Origin: Sphingomonas sp.
GTDB lineage: Bacteria > Pseudomonadota > Alphaproteobacteria > Sphingomonadales > Sphingomonadaceae
Assembly (NCBI RefSeq): GCF_003248515.1
Contig: NZ_QFOB01000006.1
Coordinates: forward strand, 346,483-410,482
Direction: 5' to 3'
Length of the DNA stretch: 64,000 nt
Both the position numbers and the translations under genes were made by a program. The notes below the pieces were generated by a model, which saw only the letters and a list, made by a program, of their open reading frames with translations, was not told where the DNA came from and did not search any database. This document shows, in pieces, positions 18,285 through 26,857 of the stretch (position 1 is its first letter; each line of letters begins with the position of its first letter).

Positions 18285-20390
18285 TCATGCCGCGCCCGGC
18301 AGCCTGTAAGCCACCAGTTCGGCGCTATAGTTTCCGCCCCCGATGGCGACGACGATATATTGCCGCCCCTTGAGACGGTAGGTCATGGGCGATCCACTTT
18401 GGGGTGCGGGCATGTAAACTGCCCCGCGTTCGACACCGGTCGCCTTGTCATAGGCGCGCAACATCGCGCCGCGGACGCCATATTCATTGGTGTAGAAGCC
18501 CGCTTCTCCGCAGATCACGAGGGTCTTCGTCACCAGCGGACCGAGATTGCCGGCACGGCCCGTGCGCGGAATCTTGAGCCCCTTCAACGCCGGGTGGTTG
18601 CGCACATTGTCCGGCGTTTCTCCGTGCGCGATCTGCCAGGCGAGATCGCCCTTGGAGAGATCGATCGCGGTGATGCGGCCATATGGCGGCTTGAGCAGGG
18701 GCAGCCCGTCAATCGCGAGAAAGGCGGGGCGCAGCGACTGGCCTCCCGGCGGCATGGGGGGAGGACCGCCGCCGGCGGTGGCCGCGCTCATCATGTTCGC
18801 CGCCGTTTCCGAACCCATCGCGATCTGCGCGCGCGGCGCGTTGCCCGCCACACCGTGGACGTGCGGGAATTCGGAAACCTTCTGATCCCCATTCGGGACG
18901 ATCCCGATCAGCCCCGGCGTGGACTTCGAATAGACGTACACCATGTGCGTCTCTGGATCGTAACAGCCGCCGGGCCAGTTGGTGCCGCCCTGTATGCCCG
19001 GGTTCGTGATCGTGCCCCACCGGCCGGGACGGCTCAGCACCGGCGGCGTATAGAGAGGCCCGATCTTGTAATTCTTGACCAGTTCGACGGCCTTCGCCCG
19101 CAGTTCCGGCGTGTAATCGATCAGATCGTCGATCGATACGCCCTGCACATCATAGGCCGGCGGCTTGGTGGGAAAGGGCTGCGTGGGCGAATACCATTCA
19201 CCCGGCACGTCGCCCGCCTCCACCTTCCGTTCCACGATCGGCCAGATCGGCTTGCCGGTCTCGCGATCGAGCACGTAGAGGAATGCCTGCTTGGTCGGCT
19301 GGGCCAGCGCCTTGACCGTCTTTCCCCGTACCGGGATGTCGCAGAGGATCGGCGCGCAGGGAATGTCGCGATCCCACAGGCCATGGTGCACAAGCTGGTA
19401 ATGCCAGCGCCGAACCCCGGTCTCGATATCCAGCGCGACGAGGGATTCGCCGAACAGGGCATTGCCGCGGCGGAACATCCCCATCTCGTCGCCGGTCGGC
19501 AGCTCCACCGGAACATAGACGAGGCCGAGTTCCTCATCGGCGGACATTTCCGCCCAGACGCCCCCGTTGCCGGCCTCGTCGGCATCGCCGTTCAACCAGC
19601 TTTCATAGCCATATTCGCCCTTGCGCGGGATGGTGTGGAAGATCCATTTGCGGCGCCCGGTGCGAACGTCGAACCCGCGAACATAGCCCTTCACGTTCCG
19701 CTTCACCGCCGGCACGTCGCCTGCGGCATGCGCTGCCCCCACGATCACCGTATCGCGCGCGATCATCGGCGTGGCATGCAGCCCCACATCGGCCGATTCC
19801 AGATCGATCTCCTGATCGAAATCCTGCTTCAGATCGACGATGCCATTCTTGCCGAATGCCGGATCCGGCAGGCCGGTGACGGCATCCAGCGACACGAGCT
19901 GGTAGCCGATCGTCACGTAAAGGATGCGTTCGACCTTGCCGTCGGTCCAATAGGATACGCCGTGTCCGGAAAGCTGGCGCGGGGATTTCAGCGCGCGCTC
20001 GCCCTCATCGATGCGATGCATCCACAAAAGCTCGCCGCTCGCCGCATCCAGCGCCACGCAATCTCGCCGGGATCCGGCGGGAAGGTAGAGCTTGCCCTTC
20101 ACCAGCAGGGGCGTCGGCTCGAACTGATATTCCTTGCGCGCGCCCAGAGCATCCGTCTTGAAGCTCCAGGCGACCTCGAGATCGTTGAAATTCTCCGCAT
20201 TGATCTGCGCGAGCGGGGAATAGCGCGTATTCGCCTGATCCGCCGCATAGTGGCGCCATTCGGTGTCGGCGCCGCTATCCCCTGCCGCAGGGGGCGCCGC
20301 GAAAAGAGGCGCCCTGATACCCGCCCCATCGAGCACGATCACGGAGGCCGCGCCCGCCAGCAGCCCCCGTCGGGAGATCTTCAGTGTCAC
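18285..20390 (-). CDS. Tat-exported PQQ-dependent dehydrogenase 2
   Basis: This 701-residue quinoprotein begins MTLKISRRGLLAGAAS, a clear twin-arginine signal, which is unusual because most PQQ dehydrogenases use Sec. The propeller contains LVHHGLWDRDIPCAP, equivalent to the segment with VHHDIWDVDIP in PQQ dehydrogenase 1. The pair are diverged paralogues. It is likely to oxidise an alcohol or sugar-like hydroxyl in the periplasm, with the downstream cytochrome as acceptor. It is 43 bp downstream of the aldehyde dehydrogenase gene in the same operon. Confidence 0.86.
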   Translation of the reverse strand: MTLKISRRGLLAGAASVIVLDGAGIRAPLFAAPPAAGDSGADTEWRHYAADQANTRYSPLAQINAENFNDLEVAWSFKTDALGARKEYQFEPTPLLVKGKLYLPAGSRRDCVALDAASGELLWMHRIDEGERALKSPRQLSGHGVSYWTDGKVERILYVTIGYQLVSLDAVTGLPDPAFGKNGIVDLKQDFDQEIDLESADVGLHATPMIARDTVIVGAAHAAGDVPAVKRNVKGYVRGFDVRTGRRKWIFHTIPRKGEYGYESWLNGDADEAGNGGVWAEMSADEELGLVYVPVELPTGDEMGMFRRGNALFGESLVALDIETGVRRWHYQLVHHGLWDRDIPCAPILCDIPVRGKTVKALAQPTKQAFLYVLDRETGKPIWPIVERKVEAGDVPGEWYSPTQPFPTKPPAYDVQGVSIDDLIDYTPELRAKAVELVKNYKIGPLYTPPVLSRPGRWGTITNPGIQGGTNWPGGCYDPETHMVYVYSKSTPGLIGIVPNGDQKVSEFPHVHGVAGNAPRAQIAMGSETAANMMSAATAGGGPPPMPPGGQSLRPAFLAIDGLPLLKPPYGRITAIDLSKGDLAWQIAHGETPDNVRNHPALKGLKIPRTGRAGNLGPLVTKTLVICGEAGFYTNEYGVRGAMLRAYDKATGVERGAVYMPAPQSGSPMTYRLKGRQYIVVAIGGGNYSAELVAYRLPGAA

Positions 20391-20433
20391 GCCGTGCGGC
20401 TCCTCTCGAATTATCGTTGCCGCGGCCAGCCTT

Positions 20434-21915
20434 TTACCAGCTGACCGCGATATATTTCGCCTCGCAATATTCGATCAGGCCGTGGTGCGAGCCTTCGCGA
20501 CCGAGCCCGCTCTGCTTCACGCCGCCGAACGGCGCGGCCGCATCGGACACCAGCCCCCGGTTGACGGCGACCATGCCGCATTCGATCCGCTCTGCGACCC
20601 GCAGCGCCTTGGCCAGATCGCCCGAATAGACATAGGCCGCCAGGCCATATTCGGTCGCATTGGCGAGGGCGATCGCCTCCTCCGGATCATCGAACGGAAT
20701 GACGGCCGCCACCGGCCCGAACACTTCCGTCGACAGGATTTCGGAGCCGGGCTGGACATTGGCGAGCACCGACGGCGGATAGAAATAACCCGGCCCGTCC
20801 ACGGCCTTTCCGCCAAGCCGGATCTCGGCTCCGCGCGATGTCGCGTCGCTCACCAGCCATTCGATCTTGTCGATCGAGGCCTGGTTGATCATCGCGCCGC
20901 ACTGCGTATCGCCGTTGATGCCGGGGCCGACCTTCATCGCCCCCATCCGTTCGGACAGCTTCGCCACGAAGCGGTCATGGATGCCACGCTGGACGTAAAA
21001 GCGGTTGGCCGCCGTGCAGGCTTCGCCCGCATTGCGCATCTTGGCCACCATCGCGCCTTCGATCACATCATCCAGATCGGCATCATCGAACACGAGAAAC
21101 GGCGCATTTCCGCCCAATTCCATGGACGAACTGATGACGGTATCGGCCGCCTCGCGCAACAGCAGGCGCCCCACTTCCGTCGAGCCGGTGAAGGAAAGCT
21201 TGCGCACGCGCGGATCGTGAAGGATCGCGCGACACACGGCTGCCGGATCACTGGTGTTGACGAGGTTCACGACGCCGGCGGGCACGCCCGCGCGCCGCAT
21301 GATCTCCGCCACGGCCATCGCCGTCAGCGGCGTTTCCTCGGCCGGCTTGAGAATGCAGGTGCAGCCGGCGGCCAGCGCCGGCGCGATCTTGCGGGTCGCC
21401 ATCGCCGCCGGGAAATTCCACGGCGTGATGAGCAGCGCGATGCCGATCGGCTGATACTGGACGAGGATCCTGTTGGCCCCCGAAGGAGACAAGGCAAACT
21501 CGCCATTGATGCGCACGGCTTCCTCCGCATACCAGCGGAAGAACTCGGCCGCATAGGCAACCTCGCCGCGCGCATCGCTGATCGCCTTGCCATTTTCGAG
21601 CGAGATGAGCTGCGCGAGCCATTCCTGCTCGTCCATCATCGCCCGATAGCAGGCGAGCAGGATCTCGGCGCGTTTCCGGGGAGGTGTCGCCGCCCAGCCG
21701 GCGGCAGCAGCGGACGCGGCATCGATCGCCGCAATCCCATCCGCCACGCCGCCATCCGCGACGGACGTCAGAGTGCCACCGGTCGAGGGATCGAGAATGT
21801 CGATCCGCTTGCCACCGGCCGGCTCGATCCAGCTGTCGCCGATCAGTAGCCCGGTGGGGATGGCGAAGGGGCCGGCACGATCGCCGGCGGCGGGGGGCGT
21901 GTAACTGTTGCTCAT
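20434..21915 (-). CDS. NAD(P)-dependent aldehyde dehydrogenase
   Basis: This 493-residue cytosolic enzyme is complete for the ALDH superfamily, with general base Glu266 in MELGGNAP and nucleophile Cys300 in GEACTAANR. Overall it most resembles succinate-semialdehyde dehydrogenases, which suggests an omega-oxo acid substrate. The ATG at 21915 (GGGAAAG upstream) is preferred over a TTG at 21945 that would overlap the upstream gene. Paired with the Fe-alcohol dehydrogenase just upstream, it would take an alcohol to a carboxylate. A role with alpha-ketoglutarate semialdehyde from the oxidative xylose route is conceivable but not supported by its location. Confidence 0.9.
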   Translation of the reverse strand: MSNSYTPPAAGDRAGPFAIPTGLLIGDSWIEPAGGKRIDILDPSTGGTLTSVADGGVADGIAAIDAASAAAAGWAATPPRKRAEILLACYRAMMDEQEWLAQLISLENGKAISDARGEVAYAAEFFRWYAEEAVRINGEFALSPSGANRILVQYQPIGIALLITPWNFPAAMATRKIAPALAAGCTCILKPAEETPLTAMAVAEIMRRAGVPAGVVNLVNTSDPAAVCRAILHDPRVRKLSFTGSTEVGRLLLREAADTVISSSMELGGNAPFLVFDDADLDDVIEGAMVAKMRNAGEACTAANRFYVQRGIHDRFVAKLSERMGAMKVGPGINGDTQCGAMINQASIDKIEWLVSDATSRGAEIRLGGKAVDGPGYFYPPSVLANVQPGSEILSTEVFGPVAAVIPFDDPEEAIALANATEYGLAAYVYSGDLAKALRVAERIECGMVAVNRGLVSDAAAPFGGVKQSGLGREGSHHGLIEYCEAKYIAVSW

Positions 21916-21931
21916 ATCTGCGCTTTCCCGA

Positions 21932-23167
21932 TCAGGCCGTGACAAGCGACGCGCGGTCGCCCGCGAACGCGGCTCTGGTGATGGCCTGCATCCCGCCGAG
22001 ATCCAGCAGGCGCGGATTGTTCTTCACGAGCCGGGCGGCCTTCAGGGCATGTTCGGCCACGAAATCCTGCTGATCCGCGTGAAGCCCCAGCTCCGCCAGG
22101 GATACGGGAATGCGGATGGCCGCGAGCAGATCCGCCACAGCATCGATGAAAGCCTGGGCGCGGTCTTCCACCGTTTCGCCCGCGAGGCCCAGCATGTCCG
22201 CCAGCTCGGCGAAGGCATCGGGGCAGGCGGATCGATTGAACTGCATCACGTAGGGCAGCAGGGTGGCGACGCCCAGGCCGTGCGCGGTGTGGGTGAGATT
22301 GCCGACCGGATATTGCAGCGCATGCGCGGCCGCCGTTCCCGCCGTTCCAAACGCGCAGCCCGCCGCCAGCGCGGCCAGCATCACGCCATCGCGCGCCTCC
22401 ATGTCGCTCCCGTCGCGATAGGCGCGTTCGAGATATTTGAAGAGATTGCCGATCGCGAGCTTCGCCATATGATCGGACAGCACGTTCCGGCCGACGAAGA
22501 CATGCTCTTCGGTCAGCAGCGGATCACGCGCCCGCGCCAGCGTGGTGAAGGCTTCCACCGCGTGCGTCAGCGCGTCCGCACCCGAAATCGCCGTGAGGCC
22601 GGGAGGACAGGTCATCGTCAGTTCCGGATCGCAAATGGCGATGGCCGGGATGAGATGCGGGCTCGCGATTCCGATCTTGGCGCCGCGCTCCTCATCGGAA
22701 ACGACCGCAACGGGCGTCACTTCCGATCCGGTGCCCGATGTCGTCGGTATGGCGATCAGCGGGATAACGGGGCCTGGCACGGCGAATTCGCCATAATAAT
22801 CGCGGACGCTGCCACCATGGGTGAGCAGCACCGCCACGACCTTCGCCATGTCCATCACGCTGCCGCCGCCGACCGCGATCATGATATCGGGGGCGATGGC
22901 GCGTGCCCGCGACACGCAATCCTCGATCGAATTCAGGGGCAGATCGGGGATCGTCTCGTCGAACACATGCGCCTCGACGCCGTGCTTCTTCAGATCGGCC
23001 AGCATCGCCGCGAATTCGGGCTGCGCGGCCTGACGCTCGTCCGTGCACAGCAGAGCCCGCGTTCCCAGGCGCGCCGCGACAGAACCGAGCGCCTCGCGCT
23101 GCCCCCGGCCAAACAAGATGCTGCGTGGCAGCCGCAACGCCCCAAACATGGATGAGATTTCCTTCAC
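21932..23167 (-). CDS. Iron-containing (group III) alcohol dehydrogenase
   Basis: This 411-residue protein has the NAD-binding GGGSVMDMAK motif. The metal ligands Asp198 and His202 (GADALTHAVEA) and two histidines in HALQYPVGNLTHTAHG are spaced as in FucO. It interconverts an alcohol and an aldehyde or ketone in the cytosol. The aldehyde dehydrogenase gene starts 16 bp downstream, so the two probably work in series on the imported substrate. Confidence 0.9.
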   Translation of the reverse strand: MKEISSMFGALRLPRSILFGRGQREALGSVAARLGTRALLCTDERQAAQPEFAAMLADLKKHGVEAHVFDETIPDLPLNSIEDCVSRARAIAPDIMIAVGGGSVMDMAKVVAVLLTHGGSVRDYYGEFAVPGPVIPLIAIPTTSGTGSEVTPVAVVSDEERGAKIGIASPHLIPAIAICDPELTMTCPPGLTAISGADALTHAVEAFTTLARARDPLLTEEHVFVGRNVLSDHMAKLAIGNLFKYLERAYRDGSDMEARDGVMLAALAAGCAFGTAGTAAAHALQYPVGNLTHTAHGLGVATLLPYVMQFNRSACPDAFAELADMLGLAGETVEDRAQAFIDAVADLLAAIRIPVSLAELGLHADQQDFVAEHALKAARLVKNNPRLLDLGGMQAITRAAFAGDRASLVTA

Positions 23168-23191
23168 TTCATTCCGCCCAATTCACACACA

Positions 23192-24517
23192 TCAGGAATT
23201 TTCGGTCGACGGCGCGACGTAGAGCCGCCGCGAAGCATCGATCTTCAGGAACAGGGCCGCCGCGATCAGGCACAGGACCGCGAGGACCATGAATGCCGAG
23301 AACCAGCCGCTGACGCTGACGATATAGCCCGTGATCGCGGCGGCGATCGCAGCGCCAAGATTGCCGAGCGTGTTCATTACCGCCGAGACGGAACCGGCGA
23401 ATTCGCCGCCCACATCCAGCGCCACCGCCCACGACACCCCCACCGTCAGCTCAAGGCCGAACAGCGCGATGCAGAAGCACAGGATGCTGGCGATCGGATC
23501 CGTTATGCCCGCCGCCAGCGGGATCGCCACAGCGGCCGTCACGAAGCCCACCACCGCCACGGCCCGGCGCGCCATTTTCAGGCCCGCGCCCTTCTTGACG
23601 AGGTGATCGGATGCCCATCCCCCCGCCAGATCGCCGACGACGCCGGCCATCAGCGGCATGCTGGCGAACAGCCCCATCACCGCGATGTCGAAACCGCGCG
23701 CGTCGTGCAGATATTTGGGGAACCAGGTCAGGAAAATGTTGATGCAATAGGCATAGCAAAAGTACATCGCCGACAGCACCCAGAGCTGCGGGTTCGCAAG
23801 AAGATGGCGCCACGGCACCTTCGCGCGCTCACGCCCCGCGCCCAGCGCATTTTCGATCATGGCGCGTTCCGCGTCGTTCGTGCGCGGATGATCGCGCGGC
23901 GCATCGCGATAATAAACGAACCACAGCAAGGCCCAGGCCAGGCCGACGCCGGCGAACAGAAGGAAGGGCATCCTCCAGCCGAAATCCACGATCAGCAGCG
24001 CGACGAAGACCGGCGTGACGGCGCCTCCCAGCCGGGCGCCGGCGTGCGTGAGCCCCTGCGCCCAGCCGCGCTCCGATGGCAGCATCCAGCGCGACAGCGA
24101 TCGCGTGGCGATCGGGAAGGATCCCGCCTCGCCCATGCCGAACAGGAAGCGGCACACCATCATCGATCCGGCCGACCATGTGGCCGCGGTCGCCGCCGTG
24201 AACATCGACCACCAGAGCACCACGCCCGTCAGGGCACGGCGCGGACCGAACCTGTCGCCCAGCCAACCGCCCGGGATCTGGAAGATCGCATAAGCGAACT
24301 GGAACGAGGCGAAGATCCAGCCCATCGTGACGAGCGAGAAGCCATATTCGGCCTGAATGGAGGGCGCCGCGGTCGAAATGACCACACGATCCATATAGGT
24401 GATGAGATAGGCGAGAACGGTCAGCCAGAGCACGACATGCCGCACCCTGGTCGGGCGGACGGCAGCGGGCTGGCTATCGATCTCCGCCGCGGCGGAAAGG
24501 GCGCCACTATCGCTCAT
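23192..24517 (-). CDS. MFS transporter, anion/cation symporter family (second cluster A importer)
   Basis: This 441-residue protein has about 12 membrane segments. It contains YMDRVVISTAAPSIQAEYGF and FGMGEAGSFPIATRSLSRWM, typical of the ACS family that carries glucarate, galactonate, hexuronates or aromatic acids with protons. Its start overlaps the amidohydrolase stop in ATGA (24514-24517). It is a different subtype from the carrier at 9455, so the cluster may import two related acids, or a substrate and its oxidation product. Confidence 0.9.
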   Translation of the reverse strand: MSDSGALSAAAEIDSQPAAVRPTRVRHVVLWLTVLAYLITYMDRVVISTAAPSIQAEYGFSLVTMGWIFASFQFAYAIFQIPGGWLGDRFGPRRALTGVVLWWSMFTAATAATWSAGSMMVCRFLFGMGEAGSFPIATRSLSRWMLPSERGWAQGLTHAGARLGGAVTPVFVALLIVDFGWRMPFLLFAGVGLAWALLWFVYYRDAPRDHPRTNDAERAMIENALGAGRERAKVPWRHLLANPQLWVLSAMYFCYAYCINIFLTWFPKYLHDARGFDIAVMGLFASMPLMAGVVGDLAGGWASDHLVKKGAGLKMARRAVAVVGFVTAAVAIPLAAGITDPIASILCFCIALFGLELTVGVSWAVALDVGGEFAGSVSAVMNTLGNLGAAIAAAITGYIVSVSGWFSAFMVLAVLCLIAAALFLKIDASRRLYVAPSTENS

Positions 24518-25917
24518 GGCCGCGCCGGCCCGCAGGCACCTTCGGGGCGGTCGACGCAGGTCTGCCAGATGGTCGGCACCTTGCGGCCGGCGACATAGAC
24601 GCTGCGGATCGCGCGCGTATTGCGGATATCCGCGACAGGATCACGATCCAGCACGAGCAGATCGGCCCATTTTCCCTTTTCGACCGTTCCGGCCTCGCTT
24701 GCCGCCATGAATTTCGCGTTGGTGCCGGTCGCGGCCGTCAGCGCCTGCAGCGGCGTGAGGCCCGCCTTCACCATCAGCTCAAGCTCCCAATGCGCGAAAT
24801 AACCGGGGAACCTGCCGGAGGGGCCGCTATCCGTGCCCATGCCATAGGTCACGCCGCCCTTGGCCTGGCTGGCCAGGTTGGCCATCGCGTTGCGCAGCAC
24901 CTCCGGATATTTCGGAAAGGTCGGCGATGCGGCCAGCTTTTGCTGGCGATCCGGCGCCTTCAAAGCGGCGATCGTGGCGGGCGAGACGCCGCGCGAGAAG
25001 AAGGGATCGTCCACAAACGGGAGCAATTTGTAGGTGAAGGACGCTTCGCGGCTGAGCGTGGAGGCGAGCTGCCAGGTTCCGCGTGCCTTCATGGCGGAAA
25101 CCAGCGCGGGATCGACCGCGCGATCGCGAACCTGGTGCATGAAGGCATCGATGCCTTCGCCCGTCAGTTCTGCCGCATTGTCATAATAGAAGATATGCGC
25201 CGCGGCCTTGCGGCCATCCTTGTGCGCCGTATCGATCACCGCCTTGCTGATCGAATAGGGCATGCGCTGGGAAATCGTCTCGAACTCGTCATCCATCCAC
25301 AGCTTGATGAAGTCATCGCCCTTGGCGACTTCCCGATCGACCATCGCCACGGCTTCCGCGGGCGTCGCCACGGATTGTTCGAGCCCGGCGACACCGCCAT
25401 AGCTGCCCTTGAACACGACTCCCCTGCCCGCCGTGAAGGCACGGGCCATATCGATCCGGCCGATACGCCGCTGATCCGCGATCACGTCATGGATCGCGTC
25501 CCCATCCGTACCGAGCGTGTAAACGGAAGTGACGCCATAGGCCGCGTAGAGTCGCAACTGACGCTCGACGCGCTGCCGATCATAATATTTGCCGAAATTC
25601 TGATCGATGCCTTCGACGAGGCCGAGATGGACATGGCTATCGATGATCCCCGGCATCAGATATTTGCCGCGCAGATCCTCGGCCGCCGCGCCCGCGGGCT
25701 TGCGCAGCCCCGCCGCCGGACCGACCCACGCGATGCGCCCATCCTCCATCACCAGCGATTGGTCCCGCTGGGCGGGCCGCCCCGTGCCGTCGATCAGCGT
25801 GAAATGCTCCAGCACGACGGTTTCGCCGTGCACTGCGGCGGCACAGCACATGCCGAGCGCGATAGCCGCGCCCCGCATCGCCGATCGCCGGTATTGGCCG
25901 AACGGCAATGGCCGCAT
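24514..25917 (-). CDS. Exported imidazolonepropionase-like amidohydrolase
   Basis: This 467-residue protein has a signal peptide ending AAAVHGE. The metallo-hydrolase motif HVHLG follows GIIDS, later histidines are in AAHIF, and MGTDSGP carries the conserved Asp. These enzymes hydrolyse amide or ester-like C-N and C-O bonds in cyclic or acyclic compounds. It is the first gene of a six-gene operon (amidohydrolase, MFS, Fe-ADH, ALDH, PQQ dehydrogenase, cytochrome c), behind a good promoter and operator. The periplasmic release step probably comes first in the pathway. The ATG follows GGAGGGG. Confidence 0.85.
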   Translation of the reverse strand: MRPLPFGQYRRSAMRGAAIALGMCCAAAVHGETVVLEHFTLIDGTGRPAQRDQSLVMEDGRIAWVGPAAGLRKPAGAAAEDLRGKYLMPGIIDSHVHLGLVEGIDQNFGKYYDRQRVERQLRLYAAYGVTSVYTLGTDGDAIHDVIADQRRIGRIDMARAFTAGRGVVFKGSYGGVAGLEQSVATPAEAVAMVDREVAKGDDFIKLWMDDEFETISQRMPYSISKAVIDTAHKDGRKAAAHIFYYDNAAELTGEGIDAFMHQVRDRAVDPALVSAMKARGTWQLASTLSREASFTYKLLPFVDDPFFSRGVSPATIAALKAPDRQQKLAASPTFPKYPEVLRNAMANLASQAKGGVTYGMGTDSGPSGRFPGYFAHWELELMVKAGLTPLQALTAATGTNAKFMAASEAGTVEKGKWADLLVLDRDPVADIRNTRAIRSVYVAGRKVPTIWQTCVDRPEGACGPARP

Positions 25918-25931
25918 CGCACCCCTCCAAT

Positions 25932-25948
25932 TTCATATCATATATGAT
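25932..25948. promoter_or_regulatory. Cluster A operator 5
   Basis: TTCATAT-CAT-ATATGAT has one mismatch to the palindrome. It lies 15 bp upstream of the amidohydrolase start and 1 bp downstream of its -10 box. Confidence 0.72.
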
Positions 25949-25949
25949 T

Positions 25950-25978
25950 TTGGTAAGGTCGCGTCAGATCGCTGTCAA
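25950..25978 (-). promoter_or_regulatory. Promoter of the six-gene amidohydrolase operon
   Basis: On the minus strand a consensus TTGACA (25973-25978) is 17 bp from TACCAA (25950-25955). Operator 5 begins right after it, as expected for a repressor site. Confidence 0.55.
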
Positions 25979-26013
25979 GCGCGATGGCTCCCCATACGGC
26001 GCGATATCGATGC

Positions 26014-26733
26014 TTATTTCTGAAGGTCTTCCGGCGCGGCCAGAACCGTATCCATCCGCTGTTCGGAGCGTTCCAGATGCTGCAACACGGCGCGCTCCGC
26101 CCCGTCCGGATCATGGGCCACCAGCGCCTCGATAATGGCCCGGTGTTCGGTTGCCGCCCGCGTGGGCGCGTTGGTGCTGTAGAGCGCCCGGAAAATATGG
26201 AGGTGTGCGTGAAGCCGCTCGATCGTCTCGGCCACCAGCCTGTTGCCGCTGCCCTCCGCGATCAGGCGATGAAGCCGCGCATCGGCCTCCGCGAACTGGG
26301 AGTAAGCCAGCGCATCCCCATCCACGACTTCCGTCATCTCGCGATCGATCGCCTGCAGTTCAGCGATCGACTCATCCGTCATCGCCTCGGCAGCGCGGGC
26401 AGCGGCATAGGGCTCGATCAGCTTGCGCAGCGCATAGAGATCACGAACCTCCTCGTGCGTCATCTGCGGGCTGGCGCGATATCCTACGTTCGTCATCTTC
26501 GAGACGAGCTTCACCGCCTCCAGCTGACTGAGCGCCTCGCGGACCGGCGTCTGGGAAATTCCGAGCTGCCTGGCCACGGCATCGATCGCGATCCGTTCGC
26601 CAGGGGCGATCCTCAATGTCATCAGCATTGTCAGGAGATGCTCATAGGCCATTTCGACCATCGTCTGCCCGGGAGGGGTCCGCCCCACCCGGGGAGCGAC
26701 ATTGGCCGGAATTTGATCGTTTGTCTGATGCAC
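26014..26733 (-). CDS. GntR-family transcriptional regulator, FCD subfamily (cluster A regulator)
   Basis: This protein of about 239 residues has an N-terminal winged helix (about residues 25-90; LGISQTPVREALSQLEAVKLV is the recognition region) and a C-terminal all-helical FCD domain. The FCD domain includes ARLHRLIAEGSGN, the metal and ligand segment. It is likely a ligand-released repressor of cluster A. The start is uncertain: GTG at 26733 fits protein homology but has a weak ribosome binding site, and a longer frame from TTG 26787 would put operator 6 inside the gene. The operator just upstream implies autoregulation. Confidence 0.85.
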   Translation of the reverse strand: MHQTNDQIPANVAPRVGRTPPGQTMVEMAYEHLLTMLMTLRIAPGERIAIDAVARQLGISQTPVREALSQLEAVKLVSKMTNVGYRASPQMTHEEVRDLYALRKLIEPYAAARAAEAMTDESIAELQAIDREMTEVVDGDALAYSQFAEADARLHRLIAEGSGNRLVAETIERLHAHLHIFRALYSTNAPTRAATEHRAIIEALVAHDPDGAERAVLQHLERSEQRMDTVLAAPEDLQK

Positions 26734-26760
26734 TGCCGTTCGACCGTCGTTTGGGACGTA

Positions 26761-26777
26761 ATCATATAGGATACATC
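26761..26777. promoter_or_regulatory. Cluster A operator 6 (autoregulatory)
   Basis: ATCATAT-AGG-ATACATC has one perfect and one partly degenerate half-site. It is located 27 bp upstream of the likely regulator start. Confidence 0.6.
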
Positions 26778-26857
26778 TCCCAAACAAAAGCCGAGCCGTT
26801 CTCCGGCAGCGACGGGCTCCTCACGTTCGGCCGAAACCGCATGATATCCCTATCGAA

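Noticed and set aside
20434..21915. Aldehyde dehydrogenase as the missing Weimberg enzyme
   Set aside because: It is in the cluster A operon under the other operator type, 40 kb from xylXBC; the similarity is to semialdehyde dehydrogenases in general.
26721..26731. TTGTCTGATGC near the cluster A regulator start, resembling a regulon-B site
   Set aside because: Only the left half matches and it lies in or beside the coding start; cluster A already has its own operator there.
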